Positions 19,401 to 30,500 of a stretch of DNA of 64,000 bases are shown here, one piece after another. Within the stretch, counting starts at the first letter, position 1; every line of letters starts with the position of its first letter. The stretch spans positions 1 to 64,000 of IMG/VR virus record IMGVR_UViG_3300032213_003587; one strand, given 5' to 3'. This DNA comes from a virus. The notes under the pieces were generated by a model, which saw only the letters and a list, made by a program, of their open reading frames with translations, was not told the origin of the DNA and ran no database searches. The translations under genes were made by a program, and so were the position numbers.

Positions 19401-22400
19401 CAATGGTTTGGATGTCACGTTGCAACAAGAATGCAGCATAGGTCAAACCATCAAAAGTCTGCAGGAAGTCATCGGGCGTGGTGCGGTCATCGCCAAAGAA
19501 TTTGGTGACCAAGAAACTGATGCGTTCCAGGTTGCTCGGAGTGCGGAACGGTATGCGGCTACCCAATATTACGCTGTCGTTGGTTGGTCTTTGAGTGGCA
19601 AACTCTGCCAGGTAAAAATCAAACACGCCGGTCTGGTCGGGCTGCTGTGCACCAAAGCCCACGGCCACCGAACTCTGATTTTCAAAGAGACCGTCAATGG
19701 TCTTGCGAGTAATACTATACGCCGCACCAGCCTTCATTGGCATGGTAACAACTTTAAATATGTTGTTTAAATCTTGTGCTTGTACTGGATCAGGGCTGAG
19801 TTTATTAAAGGTAAATCTAACATTTTCTTGATTAGCACCACGTAAACGATCGCCAAGACTACTACCAGGTGTAACAGTGGCTGGTACCAGATTATCCGCT
19901 GGTTTGAAGTACTGGAAGCTGAAGTTTTCTAGACTGGTGCCGGAACGACGCGATGGTAGAGTGGTTGTGGTGGCAAAGATCGAAGGATCACCGGCTACGA
20001 TGAAATCGCCGCTGCTGGTTGTACCCACACGATTGGCACCCCAGCCCTGCACTACGTTTAATATGGCTCCTTGACGTGCTGATTTATTAACAACGAAGCT
20101 GGTGCGTTCCTGATCGCTGCCGCTGACTCGCGTTGTATTTGGTAAACCAATGATCAGGTTATCACGAATGATCTTGGCACCTACATATATCAGACCGTCA
20201 AACACATTGGCTAGATCCAACATGGTTGTAGTGTCGGAAAATACTTTCAATGATAAGAAGAATCTGCGTATAGAATCTGAAAGTGGTACACTATCATTGG
20301 CACCGCGGTCAACATAGAAGTTGGCGTTCACTGAGTCAATTATACCAACGCGATCTCGATCTGCGGCTGTTATAGCCACTGACAAACTGCTGAAGGTATC
20401 TAAGGCACCATCCTGCGTTTCCGTGAATATTGTATAGGCCGCACCGGCCTTGGCCAACAGGTTAAAATTAAAGACCGTATTTTCTAAATTTGAACCGGAG
20501 GTACGACGAATATCATTTCTACCAACAAACAGCAGTTCGGTTGTACCATCGTTGATTCTATACGGAGCCAGTGTGCTAAATGTCAGGGTTCCGCTGGAAG
20601 TCAGCGGATAAGTGGCATTGTAGTTGGTGATGAAGCTAGCGGCATCATAGGTCGGCAACAGCACCGTAGTGTTATCTATGGACTGTAGTTCGCTGCGCGG
20701 CGGTGCAAAATTGTTCTGATACAGAGCCAGGCCATTGATTATGCGGAACTGACTGATGCGTGCTGTACACAGAGTTTCCAGGATTTTCAGGCCTTGGGTA
20801 TTACCTACCGCACCAAAAGCAAAGAACGATCCCTGATTGTAGCCATTCAACCAGCAGGTCATTACGTCGCCAAGACGAGTAAATGCCAGGTGATACCAGC
20901 GTCCGGCGATTATGTTGCCGCCGAAAAATTCCGGTGCAGCCAGACCAAATTTACTATAGAATGGTCGGCCATTGCTGTCTATGCCAAATCTATAGTAGCT
21001 CGGAAAGCTAGGATTGCCAACGGCAGCCAAGGTAATTTCTGCGGCATTGAAGTTGTCTACATACACCTGGGCTTCAATGGTGAAGTCAACGGCCATGGAA
21101 TGATCGCCGCTGTTGCTTAGACTGGCAAATCCACCGACAGCTATGCTGCCCAGGGTGGGTTCAGTGGCTGCTACTCGAGGCAGCAGTTTACCGATGGTAA
21201 ATCTAACAGTTTCTGTGGATGTGCTATTGAGGAATCGATCGCCGGATACACCACCTACTGTTACTCTAGCGGGTACTAGATTGTCTGCTGTTTTTCTATA
21301 CTGAAAGCTAAAGTTTTCTAAACTGGTGCCGCTGCGGCGACTTTGCACAGCAGTAGTTGTGGCGAACGTAGTTGGGTCACCAATCACTACAAAATCACCG
21401 GTGGTGTCCGGTGGTCGGGATATTGTCAATCCCCAGCCCACTACTGTATTGGTAACACCCTGACCCTGTTTAGCTGGTTTGAAGTAATTCTTTTGCGGTA
21501 AATCCGCAGGCAATGTGCCGTCGGGGAATACTCGACGAACCGCTATGCGATTTATTAGAACATCGGCGGCTGTAAAACTATCTTCGCGGGGCAAACCTCG
21601 AAGCCGCACATTGAAATCGCTGGTAATTACAAGATCATTGGGTAATTTTCCAGGTGTTATTCTGGAAGCATCAGTAATAAAAACCTGAAAAATAAATGGA
21701 TCAAAGGTTCTTGCGCTGTCAAAGACAAGAGTCAATAAATCGTTGGCATTGAATGCGTCAAATTTCTGTAGTGTTGAATTGAAGGTATTAACATCGCTGA
21801 TGACAAGGTCATCGGACACTGATCGAGGACGCAGATTTAATACAAATACGCTGTCAAAGATATAGACCTGACGATCCTGCGGCGTGGCTCTGGCATAGTC
21901 GTAGATGGCAACAAGGTCAGTGAGCTGTATGGTGGTGGCAGCCGCACCCCAGTTAGTGGCGGTGGCTCTGGCTACCGCATACTGGTCAAAGCCCGGATTG
22001 CTATAATTAAACTGCGCTATACGCCAGATAAAGCCCGTGCTAGCCGAAGAGGATACTGTGGCATTTACCACCAGCGATGAATTGGCACCAACTGTGGCGG
22101 CCCAATTGTTGGCTCCGGCCCACAGGGTCTGTGCAGTAGTGAAACTTGCTCCACCATTGATGCTGTACAACAGTACCAGATCTTCGCCCGCATCCGGAGT
22201 TTCCAGTTCATTGCTGCCATCGCCGCCGTAGAATTCTACGTTCAGGCCATAGCTCCAGTTGGCTCCGTCGGCCTGATAGCTAGACACTGGTGTAAAATCA
22301 ATGTAACGAGTACCGGGAAAGCCGGTGAACAGCAGACGACCACCGCTGACATTGGTGGTGTTATAGATGTTGGCCGTACCAATTTCTACTTTGTTTAGAC

Positions 22401-23949
22401 TGTTGACAGCCAGCGTGGATCTTAAAACTGTGGAATAGCTGCTGAGGCTGGGTATGTCTGGTGCTGCTGGAACAGTTGGTAATATACTGGAAATTAATTC
22501 TGCCAGCGGTTTTCCAACGGTTAAAAATCTGCGTTGGGTTACATTTGCGGTGTCGGCTCGGCCGGCGTTGAAATTAAGTGCGCGTTGATCGCTGGAGTCT
22601 ACGCTGTTAGCCGTGGCACGTCCAACAAATTTTGCAATAAGATCTGCGGCAGCATTGGTATCAGCAAGTTGTTTGCCAAACTGACGAATCACAACATCGG
22701 TATTACCAATGCTATCTTGACGCAGATTGGTGATTAAGAAACTGCGTAGGTCTATTTCTTCTATGCGATCAAATTTTCCTGCACCAACGAATTTGGCCGT
22801 GGTATCAGATTCAATAATGCTGTCAAAAGCAGCCTTTCCAAATAGGTTGCCAGGAACATCGCCAATTGTAGTATTGTCGCGATAGGTCTGACCTAGCTGC
22901 GGTACTATCCGATCGGTAGATGCCAGAACATCAAAATTCGATCTACGGGCATCAAATCTACGGGCAAAGGCATCGGGTACAGCCAGAGCATCGAACAGCT
23001 GGAAGCTCAAGGCAAAGATCAGTCCATCAAACACACCGAAAAGATCGGTCATTGGCTGATTGTCGCCCAACCCTTTGCTGATAAAGAACCCTACGCGGTT
23101 TTCACTGACTGTGATCCTATCAGTCTTACCTAAAACCGCGGCCAGGACTTTTACATCAGCTAATGCTAGGCTGTCGGCGGCTGCCTTGTTAATAACAATG
23201 GCCTGAGTTTGATCAATGGCAACGGTGTCAGTTCTAAGTTTACCAAAGTTTTTCTGTGTCAGCGAAGTAATTCTAGCATTATCAAAGATGCCTTTGCCGG
23301 CTCGCAGAGCAAAATAACTGTCAATGGCTGTGCTGTCGTTCAGCAGTTTTCTGCTGGTTATTTTTAATGCATCAGCAAACGTGGTAGAATCTGCCGACGA
23401 TTTATTTACCAACAAGGCTCGTGTATCGCGCCCAATAACCGCATCGGCTTTTCTCAATGCCAGATCAAAATATCTGCTGTCTGCAGGTCCTACTATGTCA
23501 TTGCCCGCAGATTTAGCAACAATTAGATTGATGTACTGCTGTACTGCCAGGCTGTCCGCAAAACTGCGATTTACCTGCAGCACAAAGGCAATGAAGTCGT
23601 TGATGAGTTCTACATCAGCAAAGAAACGCTGTGCGCCGCGAGCCGACAACAAGGACACTACATCCACTAGTCCAAAGTTATCGCTGACTGGTTTGCCTAC
23701 AGTTAATCCAATCAAATCCAGCAGAGCAAAGGCATCGGCTTCGCGGAATATCAGACGATTGACGAATCTGGCGGCCGCTATTATTTGACGAGTTGATATA
23801 GTGGATTTGACAATGGCAGCCTGCGTAACATTGCTGGCTGTTATAGTAGGACGTGTTACTGTGGCTTTATGAACAAAGGTGGTAGGCGTACGAAGATCAG
23901 CCAGGGTAACCAGCCCCGACGTAAGGTTGGTGATCTTGCGGATAGTCAC
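16420..23949 (-). CDS. Giant 2509-aa repetitive appendage/fibre protein
   Basis: One uninterrupted frame of 2509 codons. Residues about 70-480 are degenerate short repeats of the type phi-x-D-x-x-x-phi-x-D (for example KSAADSLALADVKVL), mostly Ala/Asp/Phe. Residues about 990-1130 look like a LamG/concanavalin-type domain (DFTIEAQVYVDNFNAAEITL, RWYHLAFTRLGDVMTCWLNG). Residues about 1260-2150 are long repeats containing SARQGAxLNxxxxWG, TTSSGDFVVAGDP, SRRSGxxLENxSxQY and PFRTPSxLERISFLxTKFFG. A CBM-like beta domain follows (about 2180-2330), and the C-terminus carries RxTNYVEDIDYFxxDY twice. No catalytic motif or signal peptide is seen. A carbohydrate-binding surface fibre is inferred from the domains and context. 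Confidence 0.7.
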   Translation of the reverse strand: MTIRKITNLTSGLVTLADLRTPTTFVHKATVTRPTITASNVTQAAIVKSTISTRQIIAAARFVNRLIFREADAFALLDLIGLTVGKPVSDNFGLVDVVSLLSARGAQRFFADVELINDFIAFVLQVNRSFADSLAVQQYINLIVAKSAGNDIVGPADSRYFDLALRKADAVIGRDTRALLVNKSSADSTTFADALKITSRKLLNDSTAIDSYFALRAGKGIFDNARITSLTQKNFGKLRTDTVAIDQTQAIVINKAAADSLALADVKVLAAVLGKTDRITVSENRVGFFISKGLGDNQPMTDLFGVFDGLIFALSFQLFDALAVPDAFARRFDARRSNFDVLASTDRIVPQLGQTYRDNTTIGDVPGNLFGKAAFDSIIESDTTAKFVGAGKFDRIEEIDLRSFLITNLRQDSIGNTDVVIRQFGKQLADTNAAADLIAKFVGRATANSVDSSDQRALNFNAGRADTANVTQRRFLTVGKPLAELISSILPTVPAAPDIPSLSSYSTVLRSTLAVNSLNKVEIGTANIYNTTNVSGGRLLFTGFPGTRYIDFTPVSSYQADGANWSYGLNVEFYGGDGSNELETPDAGEDLVLLYSINGGASFTTAQTLWAGANNWAATVGANSSLVVNATVSSSASTGFIWRIAQFNYSNPGFDQYAVARATATNWGAAATTIQLTDLVAIYDYARATPQDRQVYIFDSVFVLNLRPRSVSDDLVISDVNTFNSTLQKFDAFNANDLLTLVFDSARTFDPFIFQVFITDASRITPGKLPNDLVITSDFNVRLRGLPREDSFTAADVLINRIAVRRVFPDGTLPADLPQKNYFKPAKQGQGVTNTVVGWGLTISRPPDTTGDFVVIGDPTTFATTTAVQSRRSGTSLENFSFQYRKTADNLVPARVTVGGVSGDRFLNSTSTETVRFTIGKLLPRVAATEPTLGSIAVGGFASLSNSGDHSMAVDFTIEAQVYVDNFNAAEITLAAVGNPSFPSYYRFGIDSNGRPFYSKFGLAAPEFFGGNIIAGRWYHLAFTRLGDVMTCWLNGYNQGSFFAFGAVGNTQGLKILETLCTARISQFRIINGLALYQNNFAPPRSELQSIDNTTVLLPTYDAASFITNYNATYPLTSSGTLTFSTLAPYRINDGTTELLFVGRNDIRRTSGSNLENTVFNFNLLAKAGAAYTIFTETQDGALDTFSSLSVAITAADRDRVGIIDSVNANFYVDRGANDSVPLSDSIRRFFLSLKVFSDTTTMLDLANVFDGLIYVGAKIIRDNLIIGLPNTTRVSGSDQERTSFVVNKSARQGAILNVVQGWGANRVGTTSSGDFIVAGDPSIFATTTTLPSRRSGTSLENFSFQYFKPADNLVPATVTPGSSLGDRLRGANQENVRFTFNKLSPDPVQAQDLNNIFKVVTMPMKAGAAYSITRKTIDGLFENQSSVAVGFGAQQPDQTGVFDFYLAEFATQRPTNDSVILGSRIPFRTPSNLERISFLVTKFFGDDRTTPDDFLQTFDGLTYAAFLLQRDIQTIGSGALAANNRFLGSGENTAFDVRKSARQGATLNVVQGWGSSVTGTTSSGDFVVAGDPTALPTTNTAPSRRSGASLENISLQYFKPADNLVPAFVIPGSSIGDRLQGANRENISFVFRKLANTEYGPDAVQPYDLNSIFKTFNLTAKAGSAYAITRKTIEGLPDFQSSVAVGIGAQQLDQTGVLDLYIAEIATSRSPSHSVVLGSQIPFRTPSTLERISFLITKFFGDDGVIPDDFLQTFDGLTYRATLLESDIQIMGSGATAANNRFLGSPEVINFDVVKSARQGAILNQITGWGSSVTGTTSSGDFVVAGDPTALPTTNAAPSRRSGARLENISLQYAKLADNTVPAVVIPGSSIGDRLQGANRENVSFVVRKLAPHYDTYNDIDGYAGFLTTTPVQIGFGSSASVGYRVSGSLLENTAFNYSLSAKAGAAYSITRKTINGLPDFQSSVAVGIGAKQLDQTGIFDEYFAEWYTNRTTSDAVTIGFSIPFRTPSNLERISFLVTKFFGDDRTTPDDFLQTFDGLTYRATSLTRDTQTIGSGALAANNRFLGSGENTAFDFTKSARQGAALNQLLSWGTSVTGTTSSGDFVVIGDPSALAVTSGVQSRRSGSSLERFSFNYSKPLATTAPYGTNLLLFSEQIGTLFGTGALQDQLIAIAAAGASFNSDYFVAPDRTITGDRIDTTSTTGSVKYDIIVSSSTTYTWSFWALKTVASGSTFLSVRDYTNSNDIIAPTDYQPNLSLSSWTRIVRTFTTPANAQSIGLNFITGSSNSIGLWGWSLEPGSSTGPYIRTTSAAIVGTGYGVGIEYNNVGVDDVFRQVIPFRRLFQDGQAAFDRSFKNVSLPRAGVDSFGLTEDIIVTKLLDYRFTEVLGDRDPYGTVALVDRGFVRMTNYVEDIDYFAEDYTGVQRNLGNFYYPPLKVDVADFITLTDEVSFVTGQWVQRFFGPDETIGDLDPFGNINTLINRGTLRITNYVEDIDYFESDYIGESRTIS
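16518..16525 (-). promoter_or_regulatory. Late promoter motif (TATAAATA) before the 183-aa gene
   Basis: The minus strand has a perfect TATAAATA inside the last codons of the 2509-aa gene, 115 nt before the start of the 183-aa structural gene. It would allow separate expression of the two smaller fibre-like genes from the giant upstream gene. Confidence 0.55.
17540..20110 (-). repeat. DNA-level long tandem repeats inside the giant fibre gene
   Basis: A block of roughly 0.76-0.85 kb recurs with high nucleotide similarity. The segment encoding the GTTSSGDFVV region appears near 17640, 18490, 19260 and 20015, and a more diverged copy lies near 21390. Spacing between successive copies is about 850, 765 and 755 nt. 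Copies 2 and 3 are the closest. All units keep the reading frame, so they are coding repeats, probably expanded by recombination. Confidence 0.75.
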
Positions 23950-23953
23950 GGGT

Positions 23954-24292
23954 TTACCTGGTCACGCCAGGCATTACAGTTACAATACCTTCGGCCGCAC
24001 GTGTTTTTGTGCCCGTGGCAGTTTCATTAATAATAATATCATAGACGTAGCGACCGGCTTTTAATGCAGCGGTCTGCGTATCAGTCAAAGCCAGAGTAAC
24101 TTCGCCTTGACTAGGGGCAGCTGAAGTTACGGTAAAGGTAGCCGAAGTAGTCTGTGACTCATAGCTGCGGCGAATCTGGCCAGAGAAGGTATAACCAACT
24201 AGGTTTAATGGTTCGGTATTGCTGCTATAGAGCTTGATGGTTGCTTCGAAGTCTGCGCCTTGATCAACGCTGAGATTAATTGTTATGGCCAT
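23954..24292 (-). CDS. Small BppU-like beta-sandwich structural protein
   Basis: This encodes 112 aa. The pattern LSVDQGADFEATIKLYSSNT, GYTFSGQIRRSYES, and GRYVYDIIINETATGTKTRA with a final VTVMPGVTR matches the small beta-sandwich proteins that recur as baseplate or fibre-connector proteins in aquatic phages (BppU N-terminal-like fold). It is placed between the giant fibre and the 2357-aa protein and overlaps the 80-aa gene upstream by 17 nt. Adaptor function is inferred from fold type and neighbours. Confidence 0.6.
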   Translation of the reverse strand: MAITINLSVDQGADFEATIKLYSSNTEPLNLVGYTFSGQIRRSYESQTTSATFTVTSAAPSQGEVTLALTDTQTAALKAGRYVYDIIINETATGTKTRAAEGIVTVMPGVTR

Positions 24293-24518
24293 GTCGTGTT
24301 TCCAGCAGTTGTTGCAACAAAGATTTGATGTCCGTTAGATTGGACTCAAAGTTATTTATCTTTGTTTCTAGTTGATCCAATCGATCCTGTTGCTGCTGGC
24401 GACTTTGTTTAATCTTAAGATAGTTCTCAAAGCCAGATGCGTTTATGTCAACAATAGCGTTGGTCTGTGGATCACGACGCAGATTATCGTGATCCACAAC
24501 CTTTATTAAATTATGCAT
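24276..24518 (-). CDS. Small coiled-coil protein between the large structural genes
   Basis: The best start is the ATG at 24518 (80 aa); a TTG two codons earlier is also open. The 2357-aa gene upstream ends at 24511, so the frames overlap by 8 nt and translation is probably coupled. The N-terminal half has the pattern NLIKVVDHDNLRRDPQTNAI followed by INASGFENYL. The second half is a Gln/Leu-rich coiled coil (QDRLDQLETKINNFESNLTD). Proteins of this layout recur in T4-like phages of aquatic hosts, with unknown function. Confidence 0.6.
   Translation of the reverse strand: MHNLIKVVDHDNLRRDPQTNAIVDINASGFENYLKIKQSRQQQQDRLDQLETKINNFESNLTDIKSLLQQLLETRHGHNN
24353..24360 (-). promoter_or_regulatory. 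Late promoter-like motif (GATAAATA) before the 112-aa gene
   Basis: The minus strand reads GATAAATA inside the 80-aa gene, 61 nt before the start of the 112-aa structural gene. The position suits a late promoter for the small adaptor and the giant fibre. Confidence 0.45.
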
Positions 24519-27500
24519 GAGCAATTACTCGCAGATTTTTGAACTGCGGCAATTTGGCACCATTGGTGGTACGCATGGCAATCTTGACCTGGAATGCCGT
24601 AAATGTCGGCAGATCCTTGGCATTGCCCTGACTATCAAAGTCCGTAATGTCAATGGTAATTTCACTGAAATCATCGCGCTTGGTTGACTTTACAATGGTT
24701 GGCAATGGTGTGAACTTCTTCCAGGGCCGCAGAGTAAAGTCGGACAATGCCGGACCAATCTTGTAATATACATCAAAGTCGGCTTCCTGCGGAATACAGG
24801 CCTCCAAGATCATCTTCAGCTGGCTGGCTGCGTTAGCCAGGTTGATTTTCTTGGAAGCATATTTGTTCTGCAGGCTACCAAACGATGTACCAATTTCATC
24901 GATGAAGTCCTGATATTGTACAATGGTGTTATTGTAACCAGTACCTACATTGATTAGGTTACCGCTGACAAATATCTGCGATCCGTCCTGGCTTACACCG
25001 GTAACCAAATAGCCTGTGCTGGTGTTGACATTATACGGCGCATTACCAGCCACAGTAACATAGCTACCAGGAACTACTGAACTAAAGGTTCCTGCAGTAC
25101 CACTAATACTGGTGCTGGCTGCGTCAAAGAATACAGCCTGGTTGTTTTCCGTAATTACATTTTTAACCAGGGTTGGCGCTGCTGCACTATTACCGGCCGG
25201 TAGGGTGCTACCACTGTTGTACAGTCTAGAACTTACTGTGGGGTTGTTCACATTATGTGTAATGGTGCGTACATGCAGAGTGCTCAGATCAATCACCGGA
25301 CTAACCTGATCTGATGTACTAGATAACACAAACTTACCCACGAAACTATGTTGCCAGGCTTCACCGTTGGCATAGGTTGATGTGCCAGGATGTTTGAGTC
25401 CTTCGTTGATTGGACTCAAAATAACCTTGGGCTCATCAAATATTGTGGGTGTATTGATGTTGGTGGTTTGATTGGTGATTCCGTAGTCCGTGCTGCTTGG
25501 GTTGGTATCATAGGTGATGCCTCGCACCGTGTCAACTTCAAATCGTGTTTCTGTTTCCTGGAAGTTTAGAATCTTACCGCCGGGTATGGCAACATGATAC
25601 TGTAGATTACCATAGGCAATGATGTCATTGCCACCGCTGCCTCGCGACGGAGGATACAATATGCTACCCACACTAAGATCAACATATGTTGTGCCTAGGT
25701 TAATTACATAGGTATTTAATGTAACTTCGCTGACCTGGAAACGTCCGCTGGTGTCGTTGTTACTGACCTGATCATATATCAATGTACTACCAAATATGGT
25801 GCTGACATCGATGTTGGTGCCAGGGAAAGTAGCTGTAGTATTGGCGGCAATGGCATTTTCATACTGACCCTTCCAGTATTCGCTGCTGAAACGCACAAAG
25901 TCACCGTTGCGGAATCCGTGATTTTCATGTTTGACTCGCACCAAGTTACTGCTGTGAGTAAAGATAAAAGGATCGCTGTCGATGCTCTGACCTGGATATG
26001 CTTCGTTTACCACATAGGCATTAGCCACTGTATCTTTGTTAAATACAGCGCGGTTTAGGGTAAACTTGATATCGCTGAATTGGTCTTCAGTCCAAACCTG
26101 ACCATCCTGTGATTTAAACAGACTGCCCAGCAGGGTTTGACTGTTGTGCATGCGATTTGGATTGCTGATATCAAATTGTCCCAGAGTGGCTACCCAGACC
26201 TTGTAATATACGCAGTCGGATTTCAAGGCTATGGCATAATATTGATCCGGCAATAGATATACTGGAACCTCGAATGTGAACTTGGTGGGCGTTTGTCCTG
26301 TGCTGTCTACATTGATGTCGTCGGGATACAAGGTTACAATGGATCCTGGCACAATTTCCGTACCGCTTGGACGACCAGTTAAATCGCAGGGACGAATCTC
26401 TACACGCAACGGAGCCTGCTGTACCAGTGGTTTTTCCGCAAAGAAGAAGTCAACGTCGGTTACAAAGCAACCGCTGGTAAATGATTCCGGTAACTTAAAG
26501 CTCTGTGCAATCGGATCATAGGGATTGGCTACAAAGGTCTTGGTGCTGTGATAGCTGTTGGTGGTGGTTACAGTAAAGCCTTCCACAGTATAGCTGCCAG
26601 TGGCCTTGCTGTCCCAGTTATCGCCGCTGTTTTCTACGTCATCGGTAATAACAATGGGCTTCTGCCCGGTGATGAAACGTGCACCATCCTGATCCGGAAG
26701 GTCAAATAATATAATCAAATTGCCTTTGTCGTCGCTGAAGAATGTGCCCGCAGTAGTACCGGTGCAGACATTGTTCGGTGTGACTGAGGTTGGATTGCTC
26801 AGGGTTCGCATATTGTCGGTGCTAATGCCGATACGGAATGTGGCCGCGCTGTAGTTATAACCTGCGCCGCTGTTGGATGTGGCATTGGCTCGAATGAATT
26901 TTTCACTCATTTTGCCACGGCCATTCACACAATACACAGTTGTACCGTCTTGATGCATGATAATACCACTACCAACTTCTACGTTGTTTTCATACATAAT
27001 CATTACTGCACCGCGGCTCAGTGATTTGCGATTACCGTCACGATAACTTGCACTTGGCATTTTGTCGTCATAATCTGTGGGGTAATGAGTACGCGTTGAT
27101 CCAGACACAGTATATGTTTCTGCCAAACTACGCCAGCGAGCATAACCACCCCATTCGCCGGCCGTACCAGCATTGGGTCGAATTGTATTGGTGTCTAAAT
27201 TTTCTAGGGTTACAAAACTCCATTTTACCGCACCATTGCAGCGATCGCCAACATCAAAATCATCGAAGAACACAAAGTGTTCGGCCCGAGGTTTCATACC
27301 CTTCATTTTGAATAAAATGGTATTGGCTCGGCAGAACGGAATTAATTCACTCACAGTTTTGCTAGCCAACAGGGTATTAACTACGTTCAATGAGATAGTA
27401 TAGGGTCTCCAATCGCCGGCAGCTCTTAAATTTCTTACTGCCTGTTGTTGATTAACCGCAGTATTTTCTGATACAATGTTATCAATGCGGATCGGCGTTG

Positions 27501-30500
27501 TGTAAATATCGGTGTTCGGAGTAACTTCAATGTTATTCAAGAACAGATATTTTAAGAACGGTGTAACTGACAGGGATGTAGTGGCTACAGCCTGAGTAAT
27601 CAACGGTGTGGTTGTATAATCCAGGGTCAATAAATCTCCGCTGACTCGATAACGACTTCCGGCCGCTGTGCGCGCACCATCAATAGATGCAATTTCATCG
27701 CCTGTGCTTGCCGGACTTACGCCGGCAATCTTTTCACGCAGTACAAAGCCGTTGTCAGAGACATGCGGTGTCAATATCTGAGCGTCTAAATCAATGCTGA
27801 ATTTTGATCCTGCAGTAAAGTCAGCGTTGGTGGCATCTCCAAAGTTATCAACATAAAAACCGGTTTTGTAGCGTTCCAAAGTTGGATCTAGATTATCACG
27901 AATTTGTAATCCACTGGTCTTGCTTTCCAACAAACTTAGTGCTGTGCTAACTTCTAAATTTTCCAGACGCTTGTCAATACCACCAATATCCTTCATGGTG
28001 TAACGTTTATTGTCAATCTTCTTGGTCCTCAATGATGGCCAACCAGTATCCGGTGTATATGGCACCAGTTCTAGATCATATAACTGTACGGCATTGTCGT
28101 TGCTTACTTCCGGTGTAACTGGATTCAAGGAGCTTGGTGAACTTACTGTATAGAAGGTTCCGTTTTGATCCAATAACACCTTGTCTTTGCGACCCAGATA
28201 ATAGGTAACATTGGTCAAGAAACCCGTGCCATAGCGTGGAACTTCGATGTCATTGGCAGTAATGCTAGGACGGAAGTCCAGAGTATCGCGAAGATTTTGG
28301 CCGCGATACTTGGGTGTGGCTTCATAGGGAACATAGTTATTGTCGTAGCTGCTGTAGGCAAAATAATCGCCGGTGCTGTGACTGAAGTAATCATAAAATA
28401 CTCGCACACTACCGGTAGGTACTGGACGACCGCTCTTCAAAGTCAGCGTACCATAGTCATAGAAAATTTCGCGCTGACCATCATCAAAGGTATAGTTTTC
28501 TGTGATGTCCTGCACATCTGCGGCTGTAAATGTCGCTGGCCAGGCCGCGGCAAAACTGCTGTACATTAAAATTTTGTTGATGCGGTATACGTCGGTGTTA
28601 TCCAAGGTTAGCACTGATTTTTGAGCATTGCTGCTGCTCAAATAGGTTGTGTTGGCATCCAAAACCAGAGTCTTGGTTTTACGACCACCTAAACTGTTTA
28701 CATCAGCCGACGATCTATATACAGGATAGATCATTATGTAATTGCCACTGGCAACAAATGAACCTGTGGAAGTTACTGTGACCACACCACCAGCTCCGGT
28801 GGATACTGATTGCACACCAATGGGGTTGCTGAGATTTGATAGGTCGCGACGAGCAATGATAAAGTAATTGGGATCGCTGGTGGCCAGGCTGTCCTGATTG
28901 TTGCCGCCCTGACCAGCGCTCAGCGTAAACACCAGCGAAGAGTTGGTGGCGGTCTGTGTCCAGGCATAGGTTGTATAAACCTGATATACGCTGTTTCTCA
29001 TGCTCTGCACCGAATCTGCTACTTTAAACACCAGGCTGTCATTGCCGGCTTCCGCAATTACGTTGTTGATACGGAATATCGGATATTGTGCAGTTGCACT
29101 ACCAACTATGGAAGTATCCATGCGTATAGCATAACCCAGGCTATTGCTGCTAATAAAAGTCAACACCAGACGCTGATCGTTCACACTAATTAAATCGCCG
29201 ACTCGGGCTTCGGTGGCTAATTTACCGTCTAAGGTACCGGTGAGTCGGATAGAAGCGTGCGATGTTACATTGGTTGCAGTACCGCTAAAACTTGTTACTG
29301 TCCAGAGACCGCTGAGTTTCTTAGCATTAATACCCAGGTTATAGTTGGAATATACTTCAGAAGCAAATGCTGCGGTCTGTGCAGTATAAAGAATTTCTGG
29401 TTGTATGCCGCTGGTACCAACCGCAGCAATGGTGTTGGCGGTGGATGCTGAAGCAATTTCATGTCTCTGAGCAGTGGTTGATATGCTGCTCAGTTGTAGT
29501 CGAGCATCGCTGGTGATACTAACAACAATACCAGTAGCCGAGCCGATGCGCATGGTATCGCCGGGTCGCAGTTCACTGAGGAATTTAGTTGCTACTGCGG
29601 CACTAGAACCACCATCACCCACACCCAATACGGTCTGGAATGGTAGGCGTACATGGATTGATGTCATTCCAACGGTCATTGCTGCAATTGAACTACCATT
29701 CAAAGTCATGGTAGATGAGTTGGCGATATTAGTAATAAAATATTTGCTGAGATTGGCTGAAGTACCAAAACAAACTAAATCGCCGACTCTAAATTGAGTG
29801 TGGAATGAAACACTTACACCAGTTACTGTAAAGTCGTTGCCGGCACTTGCTGAACCATAGGCTGCACCACCGTCGGCCTGGGAGAAAACAAACCCACTGG
29901 TACCACCGACATATCGCACACTACCGCTGATGTTGTAGTTCTTGGTCAATACCGATACGCTGGTGTCGGGCTGCACAATACTAACCACATTGCGATCAAA
30001 GAATTTTTCCGGTTCCATTTTAACATCGAACAGACCGAATTTTAAACCGCCGCTGGGGTCGTAATCTACATATTTGATGCGACCCTGACCGGTTTTGCGA
30101 CCATAGCCAAACTTATAGGGGTCGGCTGGACCGCCGATGGGACGATCGTAGAAAAATACCTGCGAACCTAGTTTGGTATTGGGAATACCAAAGCTACGAG
30201 CTTTATCAATGTATATGTAGTTACCGGCCGGTGTTTGAATAGTAACATTGGCGGAACTTGCAGTGGCTCGTGATTTTGGTAAAGTTAGGAAACTGTTGGT
30301 GATAGTGTCTACTTCATAGCCTTTGACATAGGCCTTGCCAGGCCCAAAGGTCAGCACAAGGTTGCTGCTGTTGGCCAGAGCGCGAGTGGCAGCTGATGTA
30401 GCGCCCGGATCATAGAGACCGCGATTGCTAACCGGTGTTGGAGTATAACGCCACACCGGACCGGCGCTGTCGGTGATGCTGGATGATTCATCGTAGCTAG

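Noticed and set aside
17540-20110. Regular repeats considered as a CRISPR array
   Set aside because: Units are about 0.8 kb, in-frame and protein-coding. There are no short repeats with unique spacers, no leader and no cas genes.
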